From: Vulcanimicrobiota bacterium
GTDB lineage: Bacteria > Vulcanimicrobiota > Vulcanimicrobiia > Vulcanimicrobiales > Vulcanimicrobiaceae
Length of the DNA: 5,031 bases
Direction: 5' to 3'
Assembly (NCBI GenBank): GCA_003133185.1
Contig: PKWF01000278.1
Span: 1-5,031, forward strand
In this document: positions 1 through 5,031 of the stretch, piece by piece
How the letters are laid out: each line of letters begins with the position of its first letter
Position numbering within the stretch: the stretch's first letter is position 1
Made by a program: the position numbers and the translations under genes
The notes under the pieces: model-generated
Told to the model about the DNA's origin: nothing
Database searches by the model: none
The model's input: the letters and a program-made list of their open reading frames with translations, nothing else

Positions 1-118
1 CGATCCGCCCGCGCGGCGAGTCCATCTCCTCGCCCCACAGCTGGTAGGTCGGGCAGGCCGGCAGGCAGAGACCGCAGCGAATGCAGGCATTGTAGATGGA
101 CGCGTCTTGCTCGATCAT
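1..118 (-). CDS. glcF: GlcF-like (Fe-S)-binding oxidoreductase subunit, N-terminal part (partial)
   Basis: This is the first 39 codons of a gene that continues past the left edge of the window. The N-terminus carries a ferredoxin-type [4Fe-4S] motif, CxxCxxCxxxCP, with cysteines at residues 12, 15, 18 and 22. It is followed by [17 protein letters not shown], which matches the CPTY...(E)xDSPRGRI signature of the glycolate oxidase iron-sulfur subunit GlcF and related lactate/glycerol-3-phosphate oxidase Fe-S subunits. Such subunits pass electrons from an FAD subunit (GlcD/GlcE) towards the quinone pool at the membrane. The ATG at 118 is chosen; a GTG two codons upstream (124-122) is an alternative with an AGGG about 11 nt before it. 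The gene diverges from mdh. The exact substrate (glycolate, lactate or another 2-hydroxy acid) cannot be decided from this fragment. Confidence 0.82.
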   Translation of the reverse strand, partial: MIEQDASIYNACIRCGLCLPACPTYQLWGEEMDSPRGRI

Positions 119-191
119 CGTCACGTGGTGGCTTGCCCTGCAGGGAGCGAGCTTTCCCGCCGGGATCGCCGAGTAAATAAGTGGAGGTAGC
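119..191. promoter_or_regulatory. Divergent glcF/mdh intergenic region with 10-bp palindrome
   Basis: This 73-bp gap must hold the promoters for both divergent genes. It contains a perfect palindrome, CCCTGCAGGG, at 136-145, which could be an operator but could also be chance. A weak -10-like TAAATA lies at 174-179 in front of mdh, without a convincing -35. The mdh ribosome-binding site is at 183-187. No clear sigma-70 promoter is visible in the glcF direction. Confidence 0.35.
183..187 (+). promoter_or_regulatory. Ribosome-binding site of mdh
   Basis: GGAGG lies 4 nt before the GTG at 192. It is the only strong Shine-Dalgarno sequence seen at a gene start in this window, and it fixes the mdh start at a GTG codon rather than at a later ATG. 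The next ATG (residue 9) would cut off the first beta strand of the Rossmann fold. Confidence 0.7.
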
Positions 192-1181
192 GTGAAAAAA
201 CGGATCAAGGTGGCGATGACCGGTGCGGCCGGACAGATCGGCTATGCGCTGCTCTTTCGCGTTTCGTCGGGCCAGATGTTCGGCCCCGAGATAGAGCTCG
301 AGCTGCAGTTACTGGAGCTGGAACAGGCGCTCGGAACGCTGCGCGGGATCGTCATGGAGCTCGAGGACTGCGCGTTTCCGCTGCTCAAGAGCGTGCGCTA
401 CGGCTCCGATGTCAACGAGGCGATGAACGAGGTCGACTGGGCGCTGCTCGTCGGCGCGATTCCGCGCAAAGCCGATATGCAGCGTTCCGATCTCCTCCGC
501 GTCAACGGCAAGATTTTCACCGAGCAAGGGCGAGCCATTAACGACCATGCGTCGCCGGACGTGCGCGTTTTCGTGGTCGGCAACCCGGCTAACACCAACT
601 GCCTGATCGCAATGAACAATGCGCCGAGGATCTCCCCGGATAATTTCTTTGCAATGACCTCTCTCGACGAGCTTCGTGCGCGGGCGCAGCTGGCGCGCAG
701 GGCCGGCGTCGACACCACGCAGGTCGCTCGGATGGTGGTCTGGGGCAACCACTCGGCAACGCAGTTCCCCGACTTTGCGCACGCGACGATCGCCGGGAAG
801 AACGCCACCGAGGGACTCGACCGGCAGTGGCTCGAGGGCGACTTTATAACGACCGTACAGAATCGCGGGACCGAGGTAATCAAAGCGCGCGGTGCCTCGT
901 CGGCCGCCTCGGCGGCTAACGCCGCCATCGCCGGCGTTTACAACCTGACCCACGATACGCCGCCCGGCGAGCAGTATTCGGTCGGCCGCTACTCTCATGG
1001 GGAATACGGCGTCGACCCGGGGTTGATCTTTTCGTTCCCTTCACAGACTGAAAACGGCGTCTCGCGAATCGTTGAAAACGTTTCGCACGACGAGTTCGGC
1101 AAGCGCAAGCTTCAGGAAACACTCGAGGAACTTCGCAAGGAACGCGACGCGGTCAGGGAGCTTGGACTTATTCCGGCCTAG
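192..1181 (+). CDS. mdh: Malate dehydrogenase (NAD-dependent, cytosolic/Thermus-type)
   Basis: Oxidises (S)-malate to oxaloacetate with NAD+ in the TCA cycle, in the cytoplasm. The 329 residues match the usual length of this family. The Rossmann glycine motif GAAGQIG is at residues 11-17. E42, in QLLELE, sits where an acidic residue usually selects NAD over [15 protein letters not shown] follows, a hallmark of the cytosolic/Thermus-type branch. The substrate loop PRKADMQR supplies R92 and R98, VGNPANTN is at 129-136, D159 and R162 come from LDELR, and the catalytic histidine is H187 in [11 protein letters not shown]. One variation is LDELR in place of the more usual LDHNR; the catalytic Asp and Arg are kept. 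The start is a GTG with a strong ribosome-binding site. The next gene begins 41 nt downstream with no terminator seen between them, so co-transcription is likely. The divergent glcF-like gene suggests a shared C2/C4 acid context. Confidence 0.96.
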   Translation: MKKRIKVAMTGAAGQIGYALLFRVSSGQMFGPEIELELQLLELEQALGTLRGIVMELEDCAFPLLKSVRYGSDVNEAMNEVDWALLVGAIPRKADMQRSDLLRVNGKIFTEQGRAINDHASPDVRVFVVGNPANTNCLIAMNNAPRISPDNFFAMTSLDELRARAQLARRAGVDTTQVARMVVWGNHSATQFPDFAHATIAGKNATEGLDRQWLEGDFITTVQNRGTEVIKARGASSAASAANAAIAGVYNLTHDTPPGEQYSVGRYSHGEYGVDPGLIFSFPSQTENGVSRIVENVSHDEFGKRKLQETLEELRKERDAVRELGLIPA

Positions 1182-1222
1182 CGGGTAACGGACTCGCGTG
1201 CCTTGCGAACGAAGTACGGCTC

Positions 1223-1687
1223 ATGAGCGGTTCTCCGGCGAACCAACCCGACCTCGACCTCATTCACGTGAACGTTGCTTCGCCCGCGGGCGCCTATACG
1301 GTCGGGAGCATCTCCTTTTTTCGCTATATCCTGCGCTTGGGCGAGTTCGGACTGCCGCTTACGCTTGCCGATCAAGAGGCGGTCGACGTACTCTCGGCGA
1401 TTCCGCATGCACTGGGACCGGAAGAAGAGGTCGCCTTCGTCTCGGGGCGAGGCTGGCGCGTGGTTCCGGCTCAAGGCGAGATGGATTGGCCCGTACTGGA
1501 AGCAACGCCCGAGCGGCTCCATAGCGCTTTCGAAAGAGCCCGTAGTCTGCTCTGGACCCATGCCGCCCGCTTCCAAGTGAGCGCTGGTGAAATCGCCTCT
1601 ATCGAGGAGGAACTCGACGCGGTGTACGGCGTTTTGATGCGTGCGCAAGCCGCGGGTGTCGCCGTCAACGTATCCTATGTAGCCTAG
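1223..1687 (+). CDS. Hypothetical protein, 154 aa, unknown family
   Basis: I do not recognise the family. The product is a soluble, fairly acidic 154-residue protein without a signal peptide, membrane segment or cysteine pair. The N-terminal half reads like alternating strands and helix (VGSISFFRYILRLGEF at 27-42, then EEEVAFVSGRGWRVVP at 67-82). The C-terminal half looks mostly helical (about 96-145), with an acidic stretch EIASIEEELDAVYGV. The ATG is the first usable start in frame; its Shine-Dalgarno sequence is poor. The gene lies between mdh and the glycosylase with gaps of 41 and 9 nt, which argues that it is real and translated as part of one transcript. A 156-codon open frame lies opposite, but the plus-strand product has the more protein-like composition. 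Its job cannot be inferred from its neighbours, which themselves are unrelated. Confidence 0.7.
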   Translation: MSGSPANQPDLDLIHVNVASPAGAYTVGSISFFRYILRLGEFGLPLTLADQEAVDVLSAIPHALGPEEEVAFVSGRGWRVVPAQGEMDWPVLEATPERLHSAFERARSLLWTHAARFQVSAGEIASIEEELDAVYGVLMRAQAAGVAVNVSYVA

Positions 1688-1696
1688 GCTCGTCGC

Positions 1697-2572
1697 ATGA
1701 GCGTTCTCTGCGATTTTCCCCTGGTCGGCGCCGGGGGCGAGCCCATCTCATTCGCCCGTACGATCCAATCCCATGGCTGCGCGCGCTTGCCGCCGGCGAC
1801 GATAGAACTATCGCCGCTGCGCTATTTGCGACGTTTTCGCATCGGGAATCGCGTTGTGGAGCTTGCGTTCGAAGAGCGGGACGGCAGGCTAATTGCGCGG
1901 TCGGCATCGCGGCTCGCGCGCGTCGACGCCGAACGCGCGCGAGCGCTCGTCGCAAGGATGTTTCGCTTTCACGACGATCTCACGCCCTTTTACGCAAAGG
2001 TCGCCGGCGATGAAATCCTCGGGTGGGCGAGCGCCGGCGCCGGACGAATTCTTGCCAGCCCCACGGTGTTCGAAGACGTCATCAAGACGATCTGCACGAC
2101 GAACTGCGCGTGGTCTGCGACGGTCCGCATGACGACTGCGCTCGTCGAGCTTGGCGGCGGCGCTTTTCCCGAACCGGCGCTGCTAGCCCGAACGTCCGAA
2201 TCGTGGTATCGAGAAATCGCGCGCATGGGCTATCGCGGGCCATACGTACGGAGCATTGCAAGCGACGTCGCTTGCGGAAAGCTCGACCTCGAATCGCTGA
2301 CGGAGCCGGCACGCTACTCCGACGAGGAAACCGAGGATACGCTTCTCGAGCTGCCGGGTATCGGGCCCTACGGCGCGGCTCACGTCATGCAGTTGCTCGG
2401 ACGGCATCGCCTGCTCGTCCTCGACTCCTGGACTCGCCCAACGTATCTGCGTCTCACCGGAAAGAAGCGGGCCGCCGATTCAACCATCCGGCGGGCCTTC
2501 GCACGCTACGGCGAGTATGCAGGGCTCGCGTTCTGGCTTTTCCTCACGAGGGACTGGGTCGCAGAGCTATAG
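1697..2572 (+). CDS. HhH-GPD superfamily DNA glycosylase (AlkA/OGG1-like, probably monofunctional)
   Basis: Likely a base-excision repair enzyme that flips out and removes damaged bases. The 291-residue protein has the two-part layout of AlkA/OGG1 relatives: an N-terminal beta-rich domain with FARTIQSHGCARLPP (about 19-33), then the helical HhH-GPD domain from about residue 120. The helix-hairpin-helix is LELPGIGPYGAAHVMQLLG (217-235), and the catalytic aspartate is D243 in VLDSWTR. At the position of the OGG1 Schiff-base lysine there is Y225, so beta-lyase activity is not expected and a simple monofunctional glycosylase is more likely. There is no C-terminal four-cysteine Fe-S cluster as in MutY/Nth. 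The ATG lies 9 nt after the stop of the upstream gene, suggesting translational coupling; a weak TAGG lies before it. Relatives are often labelled 'DNA-3-methyladenine glycosylase' or, misleadingly, 'HesB'. The substrate (alkylated purine, 8-oxoG or other) is undecided. Confidence 0.85.
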   Translation: MSVLCDFPLVGAGGEPISFARTIQSHGCARLPPATIELSPLRYLRRFRIGNRVVELAFEERDGRLIARSASRLARVDAERARALVARMFRFHDDLTPFYAKVAGDEILGWASAGAGRILASPTVFEDVIKTICTTNCAWSATVRMTTALVELGGGAFPEPALLARTSESWYREIARMGYRGPYVRSIASDVACGKLDLESLTEPARYSDEETEDTLLELPGIGPYGAAHVMQLLGRHRLLVLDSWTRPTYLRLTGKKRAADSTIRRAFARYGEYAGLAFWLFLTRDWVAEL

Positions 2573-2589
2573 AGGGGCAGGGGGTCGGG

Positions 2590-2946
2590 CTATGCTTTGA
2601 AAGCAAAGTACACCGCTCCAACGATAAGGGCGTAGCTGACGAGATAGTTCCATTTCGGGACTTGGCCGAAGACGAGAAGCGCGAAGACCGTGAAAACCAC
2701 GAGCGTGATTACTTCTTGCAAGATCTTTAGCTGCGTGAGACTGAGTGCTGTGTATCCGATTCGATTTGCCGGAACCTGAAAGCAGTATTCGAAGAATGCG
2801 ATCCCCCAGCTTGCGATGACTGCAAGGAACAGCGCACTCTTTGTGTTCTTTAGGTGGCCGTACCACGCTATCGTCATGAAGACATTCGAGCAGATCAGCA
2901 GCAGGACGGTAATGGTAACGGGAAAGCGCGTCACGAGTTGACTCAT
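2590..2946 (-). CDS. DUF486 (DMT-type) small integral membrane protein
   Basis: A 118-residue protein with four predicted membrane helices: about residues 8-30 (ITVLLLICSNVFMTIAWYG), 38-57, 73-95 and 99-117. The conserved block ASWGIAFFEYCFQVPANRIGY followed by SLTQLKILQEVITL is characteristic of the DUF486 family, which is related to the drug/metabolite transporter superfamily. Its substrate and function are unknown. The length is normal for the family. The ATG at 2946 is chosen over an in-frame GTG at 2973 because the family's first helix begins close to the N-terminus, GGGAA precedes the ATG, and a -10-like TATAAC sits almost on top of the GTG. The gene is convergent with the glycosylase across 17 bp, in which I see no good terminator. 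It follows the recombinase gene on the same strand after 66 nt but probably has its own promoter. Confidence 0.9.
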   Translation of the reverse strand: MSQLVTRFPVTITVLLLICSNVFMTIAWYGHLKNTKSALFLAVIASWGIAFFEYCFQVPANRIGYTALSLTQLKILQEVITLVVFTVFALLVFGQVPKWNYLVSYALIVGAVYFAFKA

Positions 2947-2975
2947 AGGTTCCCGTATTTCCCGCAAGAGCACCG

Positions 2976-2981
2976 GTTATA
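2976..2981 (-). promoter_or_regulatory. Candidate -10 box for the DUF486 gene
   Basis: On the minus strand TATAAC matches the sigma-70 -10 consensus in five of six positions and would place transcription start about 23 nt before the ATG at 2946. No good -35 is visible at 16-18 bp, so this is tentative. If real, it rules out the GTG start at 2973. Confidence 0.4.
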
Positions 2982-3005
2982 TCCAAGCAAGCGAAGGAAG
3001 AAGAA

Positions 3006-3021
3006 GATCGCTCTAGCGATC
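3006..3021 (-). terminator. Candidate terminator hairpin at the recombinase stop codon
   Basis: A perfect inverted repeat, GATCGCT-AG-AGCGATC, overlaps the end of the recombinase gene; its TAG stop codon lies in the loop. On the minus strand it is followed by the pyrimidine-rich TTCTTCTTCC. The stem is short (6-7 bp) and the T tract is interrupted by C, so termination would be weak to moderate. It would separate the recombinase transcript from the DUF486 gene downstream. Confidence 0.4.
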
Positions 3022-3948
3022 CGGCATGCGATCGCGCGGGTGCGCTTCGTCGTATGCGCGGCGTTTGTGTCCGATTGCGAGCTGCAAGTAGATGCCCGTC
3101 GTCGCCAGACTTTCGTGGCCGAGCAACTCGCGGACGGTCTCCAGGTCGACGCCGTTTTCGACGAGATGGGTGGCAAAGGAATGGCGCAGCGTGTGCGGGC
3201 TGGCATGTTTTTGAATGCCGCTCACGCGATAGATGTTGGTGAAAATTCGCCAGACGTGCTTCGGCGTAAGCGCTTTCCCGCCACGACCCAAAAAGAGCGC
3301 CGGATCGGAGCTGCGAGGCCGAACCCGCAGATACGACTCAATCGCCTCGGCGGTGGTGTGGTTGATCAGGACCGTTCGTTCTTTGTTCCCCTTGCCGGTC
3401 ACGCGAATGGTCCGTTCGGCGAGGTCGACGTTGGCGAGGCGAGCGCCGGCCAGCTCGGCACGACGCATGCCGCTGGCATAAAAGAGCTCCAGAATCGCCG
3501 CATCCCTCAATCGTGCGACATCCGTCCGCCCGGCAAGCGAGGTCCGCAAGAGGCGCCCGACCTCATCGACCTTCAGGGGCGCCGGCTTGCGTTTGGCGAC
3601 GGAAGGCCCCGGAATCGCGGCCGCCGGGTCGTCGGGAAGTTCGCCGGTAATCTTCAAAAAGCGGTAGAGCGCCTTGATCGAGGACAGCTTGCGGCAGACG
3701 GTCCGGCTATCGTGCTTCCGCGCATCGAACATGTACGCGATGTAGCGCCGAACCTGCGTCGATTTTACGGCACGCAGCGACGCGTCGGGGAACTCCTCGG
3801 GCCGTTCCTCGTGGCCTCGCCTCACGAACGCTGCGAACTCCTTGAGATCGCCCTCGTAGGCAGCCACCGTCAAAGGGCTACGCTTACGCTCGGTCAGTAG
3901 ATACGCGGCCAGGTCGCGAACGCAGCCTTCTACCTCTGAATGCGACAT
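3013..3948 (-). CDS. xerC: Xer-type tyrosine recombinase (XerC/XerD family)
   Basis: Site-specific recombinase that breaks and rejoins DNA through a 3'-phosphotyrosine intermediate; Xer members resolve chromosome dimers at dif near replication termination. From the ATG at 3948 the protein has 311 residues, close to the family norm of about 300. The N-terminal SAM-like core-binding domain (about 1-100) is followed by the catalytic domain (about 120-311). All catalytic residues are present: R162 (YASGMRRAEL), K186 (TGKGNKER), H252 and R255 (PHTLRHSFATHLVE), H278 (LGHESLATT) and the nucleophile Y287 (GIYLQL). The frame extends upstream to a TTG at 3999, but that would add 17 atypical residues and lie upstream of the predicted promoter. 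No Shine-Dalgarno sequence precedes the ATG. XerC, XerD and stand-alone Xer cannot be told apart here. No integrase-type extra domain, tRNA or phage gene is nearby, so a mobile-element integrase is less likely. Confidence 0.93.
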   Translation of the reverse strand: MSHSEVEGCVRDLAAYLLTERKRSPLTVAAYEGDLKEFAAFVRRGHEERPEEFPDASLRAVKSTQVRRYIAYMFDARKHDSRTVCRKLSSIKALYRFLKITGELPDDPAAAIPGPSVAKRKPAPLKVDEVGRLLRTSLAGRTDVARLRDAAILELFYASGMRRAELAGARLANVDLAERTIRVTGKGNKERTVLINHTTAEAIESYLRVRPRSSDPALFLGRGGKALTPKHVWRIFTNIYRVSGIQKHASPHTLRHSFATHLVENGVDLETVRELLGHESLATTGIYLQLAIGHKRRAYDEAHPRDRMPDR

Positions 3949-3969
3949 AATAAATCTTTTATCGCATTC
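3938..3969. repeat. 32-bp imperfect palindrome over the recombinase start (possible Xer site or operator)
   Basis: Perfect 8-bp arms GAATGCGA (3938-3945) and TCGCATTC (3962-3969) flank a 16-bp centre in which 14 bases are A or T, a sharp contrast with the GC-rich surroundings; four of eight further inner pairs also match. The palindrome covers codons 1-4 of the recombinase and its predicted -10 box. On the minus strand the inner halves GCGATAA and TTATGT recall the inner ends of dif arms (GCATAA...TTATGT). The resemblance is partial and the spacing differs from the classic 6 bp. A repressor operator or an mRNA hairpin are alternatives. Confidence 0.55.
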
Positions 3970-3986
3970 GAGCGGAAGAAAGTCAA
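3958..3986 (-). promoter_or_regulatory. Predicted sigma-70 promoter of the Xer recombinase gene
   Basis: On the minus strand a -35 TTGACT (3986-3981, five of six consensus) and a -10 GATAAA (3963-3958, four of six) are separated by exactly 17 bp. The -10 ends only 9 nt before the ATG at 3948, so the expected transcription start is within about 2-3 nt of the start codon. That implies a leaderless or almost leaderless mRNA, consistent with the missing Shine-Dalgarno sequence. Confidence 0.55.
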
Positions 3987-4013
3987 GGCCCCCAGGCAAG
4001 AGGTTGGCTTGCT

Positions 4014-4038
4014 AGCCGCCAGTGCCCGGGCTGCGGCT
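4014..4038 (-). terminator. GC-rich hairpin downstream of the lipoprotein gene
   Basis: AGCCGC (4014-4019) and GCGGCT (4033-4038) are complementary, and the inner AG/CT plus GCCC/GGGC can extend the stem with one bulge. The hairpin begins 11 nt after the TAG of the lipoprotein gene in its direction of transcription. No T run follows, so intrinsic termination is doubtful; it may be an mRNA 3' stabiliser or chance in GC-rich DNA. Confidence 0.25.
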
Positions 4039-4049
4039 GCGCGATCGCT

Positions 4050-4733
4050 CTACGTCGCTCTGCTGAACGTGAGGCCGTAGAAGCGATCGGGGTGAACGAT
4101 AAGCGTTTTCGTCGGTTCGCCGCCTTGCGGGAAGCGCCAGAAGTTTAGCAGTCCATGGTTGCGAGGCGGATGATCCGGTTCAACGAGCGTCTTTCCGGTG
4201 ATCCAGAACTGAACTCGTCCCGGTTTCCGGTCACCACGACTATCGAGGTAGATTGGAGCGCCGACGGTACCTCGTGATCCGGAGATACGAATCTGATAAA
4301 TCTCCTGCGGACCGCGCGAGCCGTGGTGAAGTGCCGCAACGACGAGCTTCCCGTCGACCCACTGTATGCTTATGGCATCGAGCCCTTCGTTTAAAGTTAC
4401 GGTACCGAAGCTCCCGCCGCTGCGGCCCAGCATGTAGAGGAACTTGCTGCCACCGCGGCTCTGCCATGGGCTCGCGAATAGGTCTCCATCCTCGGAGTAC
4501 GCGCAATCGAAAATCACATCTGGAGTTTGAATCAGCGTTGGATTACCGCGAGCGCCCTTGAAGATCTCGATCCCGCTTGCGACAGAAACGGCGAGGTCGC
4601 CGGTTACGGGATCTACGGAACACGCCAAAGCGCCGGTGCCAGTGTAGGGAGCGGTCAGCGTCGCAATCGGTTTAGTCCCACCGTGAGCGTACTCGTAAAT
4701 AATGGGCTCTGTAGAAATGAATGCCACGGGCAC
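4050..4733 (-). CDS. Propeller-repeat protein, C-terminal fragment as an open frame
   Basis: This is what an automatic caller would report for the downstream half: a 227-residue frame from a GTG at 4733. The GTG is almost certainly an internal valine (FVPVAFISTEP), because sensible propeller sequence continues upstream in the same frame to 4844 without any ATG. It has no ribosome-binding site worth noting and no signal peptide. It should be read as part of the frameshifted lipoprotein gene covering 4050-5031. Confidence 0.6.
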   Translation of the reverse strand: MPVAFISTEPIIYEYAHGGTKPIATLTAPYTGTGALACSVDPVTGDLAVSVASGIEIFKGARGNPTLIQTPDVIFDCAYSEDGDLFASPWQSRGGSKFLYMLGRSGGSFGTVTLNEGLDAISIQWVDGKLVVAALHHGSRGPQEIYQIRISGSRGTVGAPIYLDSRGDRKPGRVQFWITGKTLVEPDHPPRNHGLLNFWRFPQGGEPTKTLIVHPDRFYGLTFSRAT

Positions 4734-4798
4734 GAATACGTCGCCCTTGCTGTCGGCGCAGAGAAACTGGGGAGCGTAATTGGGCGGGCGAAACCCTC

Positions 4799-5031
4799 CT
4801 ACGAGCTTCCCGGTGGGATAGGCGAAGACATATATGTTGTCATCCGAACAGCAACGTAGAGCAGGTCGTCACGCTTCGCTTCCGGCAGCATCCATAACGT
4901 GTCACGATCGGCGTGAGCAGCGAGCGTAGAGGCTTGCGGTATCGCGTCGGGCGCGCCGATTGGCGGCTGCGATCCCGCGCACCCTGCGAGCATTGCCGCA
5001 GCCACGCAGCAGCAAAGCGTGTAGCCGCAAC
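4799..5031 (-). CDS. Lipoprotein N-terminal fragment with lipobox (partial, frame-truncated)
   Basis: The frame is open to the right edge (CGYTLCCCVAAAMLAGC...), so the true start lies outside the window; the GTG at 5005 lies inside the signal peptide. The hydrophobic stretch ends in LAGC, the signal peptidase II lipobox, which would put a lipid-modified cysteine at the mature N-terminus. The genuine sequence stops at about 4845; the last 14 or so codons to the TAG at 4799 (MTTYMSSPIPPGSS) are out-of-frame readthrough. Confidence 0.7.
   Translation of the reverse strand, partial: CGYTLCCCVAAAMLAGCAGSQPPIGAPDAIPQASTLAAHADRDTLWMLPEAKRDDLLYVAVRMTTYMSSPIPPGSS

Larger units (their letters stand above)
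4050..5031 (-). pseudogene. Frameshifted propeller-repeat lipoprotein (5' end outside window)
   Basis: Two overlapping frames make one protein. The upstream part (5031 down to about 4845) ends a lipoprotein signal peptide with lipobox LAGC, then has a Pro/Ala-rich linker and WMLPEAKRDDLLYVAVR. The downstream part continues in the next frame as DDNIYVFAYPTGKLVGGF (from 4844) and runs to the TAG at 4050. One missing base in the GG at 4844-4845 (minus-strand GTTCGGATGAC) explains the break: an extra G gives VAVRDDNIYVFAYP without interruption. The protein shows about six loosely repeated units: IYVFAYPTGKLVG, IYEYAHGGTKPIA, IEIFKGARGNPTLI, LYMLGRSGGSFGTV, IYQIRISGSRGTVG and LNFWRFPQGGEPTKTL. This suggests an NHL/SMP-30-like beta-propeller anchored on the outside of the cytoplasmic membrane or in the periplasm. 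Ligand and function are unknown. The break may be a true mutation or a sequencing error in a short G run. Confidence 0.8.

Noticed and set aside
309..998. 229-codon and 176-codon minus-strand open frames inside mdh
   Set aside because: Antisense shadows of a fully conserved malate dehydrogenase; the products are Arg-rich and unlike any family.
1178..1648. 156-codon minus-strand frame opposite the 154-aa hypothetical gene
   Set aside because: The plus-strand frame fits the operon spacing and has a better composition; the minus-strand frame would overlap the mdh stop. Some doubt remains because neither product is recognised.
2573..2589. Bidirectional terminator between the convergent glycosylase and DUF486 genes
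   Set aside because: The 17-bp gap is G-rich without a usable stem-loop; the nearby GCTTTGAAAGC repeat would leave only a one-base loop.
2023..2730. 235-codon plus-strand frame overlapping the glycosylase and the DUF486 gene
   Set aside because: It runs across two well-supported genes on opposite strands and has an Arg-rich composition typical of an out-of-frame reading.
2947..2973. Nine-residue N-terminal extension of the DUF486 protein from a GTG
   Set aside because: The family starts near the first helix, and a candidate -10 box lies just before this GTG, too close for it to be translated.
2854..3900. 348-codon plus-strand open frame opposite the recombinase gene
   Set aside because: It is the antisense shadow of a clear Xer gene in GC-rich DNA, with a basic, low-complexity product and no recognisable domain or ribosome-binding site.
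3013..3948. Integron or phage integrase
   Set aside because: No integron-specific insertion near the second catalytic patch, no attC-like repeats, no tRNA and no phage genes in the window; the length and motifs fit Xer.
3949..3999. 17-residue N-terminal extension of the recombinase from a TTG
   Set aside because: It would lie upstream of the predicted promoter's transcription start, and the ATG at 3948 gives a normal Xer length.
3028..4048. Two copies of GCGATCGC (3028-3035 and 4041-4048), the cyanobacterial HIP1 octamer
   Set aside because: Only two copies in 5 kb of GC-rich DNA, and no other cyanobacterial trait; probably chance.

Overview
The window is GC-rich bacterial chromosomal DNA, roughly 60% by eye, with tightly packed genes, short gaps and no rRNA, tRNA, CRISPR array or insertion sequence. 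The secreted beta-propeller lipoprotein at the right end has a mature N-terminus beginning CAGSQPPIGAP and the internal motif EYAHGGTKPIATL. I associate this style with uncultured Candidatus Eremiobacterota (WPS-2) and similar soil lineages. That placement is an inference from memory, not a search result.

Layout. (1) Positions 1-118, minus strand: 5' end of a GlcF-like iron-sulfur subunit of a glycolate/lactate oxidase. (2) Positions 119-191: a short divergent promoter region with a 10-bp palindrome. (3) Positions 192-2572, plus strand: a likely co-transcribed trio of malate dehydrogenase (mdh), a 154-residue protein of unknown family, and an HhH-GPD DNA glycosylase. (4) Positions 2590-2946, minus strand: a four-helix DUF486 membrane protein, convergent with the glycosylase across 17 bp. 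(5) Positions 3013-3948, minus strand: a complete Xer-type tyrosine recombinase with all six catalytic residues. A 32-bp imperfect palindrome with a very AT-rich centre covers its start codon and predicted -10 box. (6) Positions 4050-5031, minus strand: a lipoprotein with about six propeller-like repeats, split by a single-base frameshift near 4844 and running off the right edge.

Functional links. GlcF and malate dehydrogenase both belong to C2/C4 acid metabolism: glycolate to glyoxylate, then malate via malate synthase, then oxaloacetate. Their head-to-head arrangement could allow shared control. The other genes look like independent housekeeping or surface functions. The most interesting spot is the palindrome at the start of the Xer gene. 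It could be an autoregulatory operator or a dif-like recombination site beside its own recombinase, as in the XerS/difSL arrangement of streptococci and lactococci.
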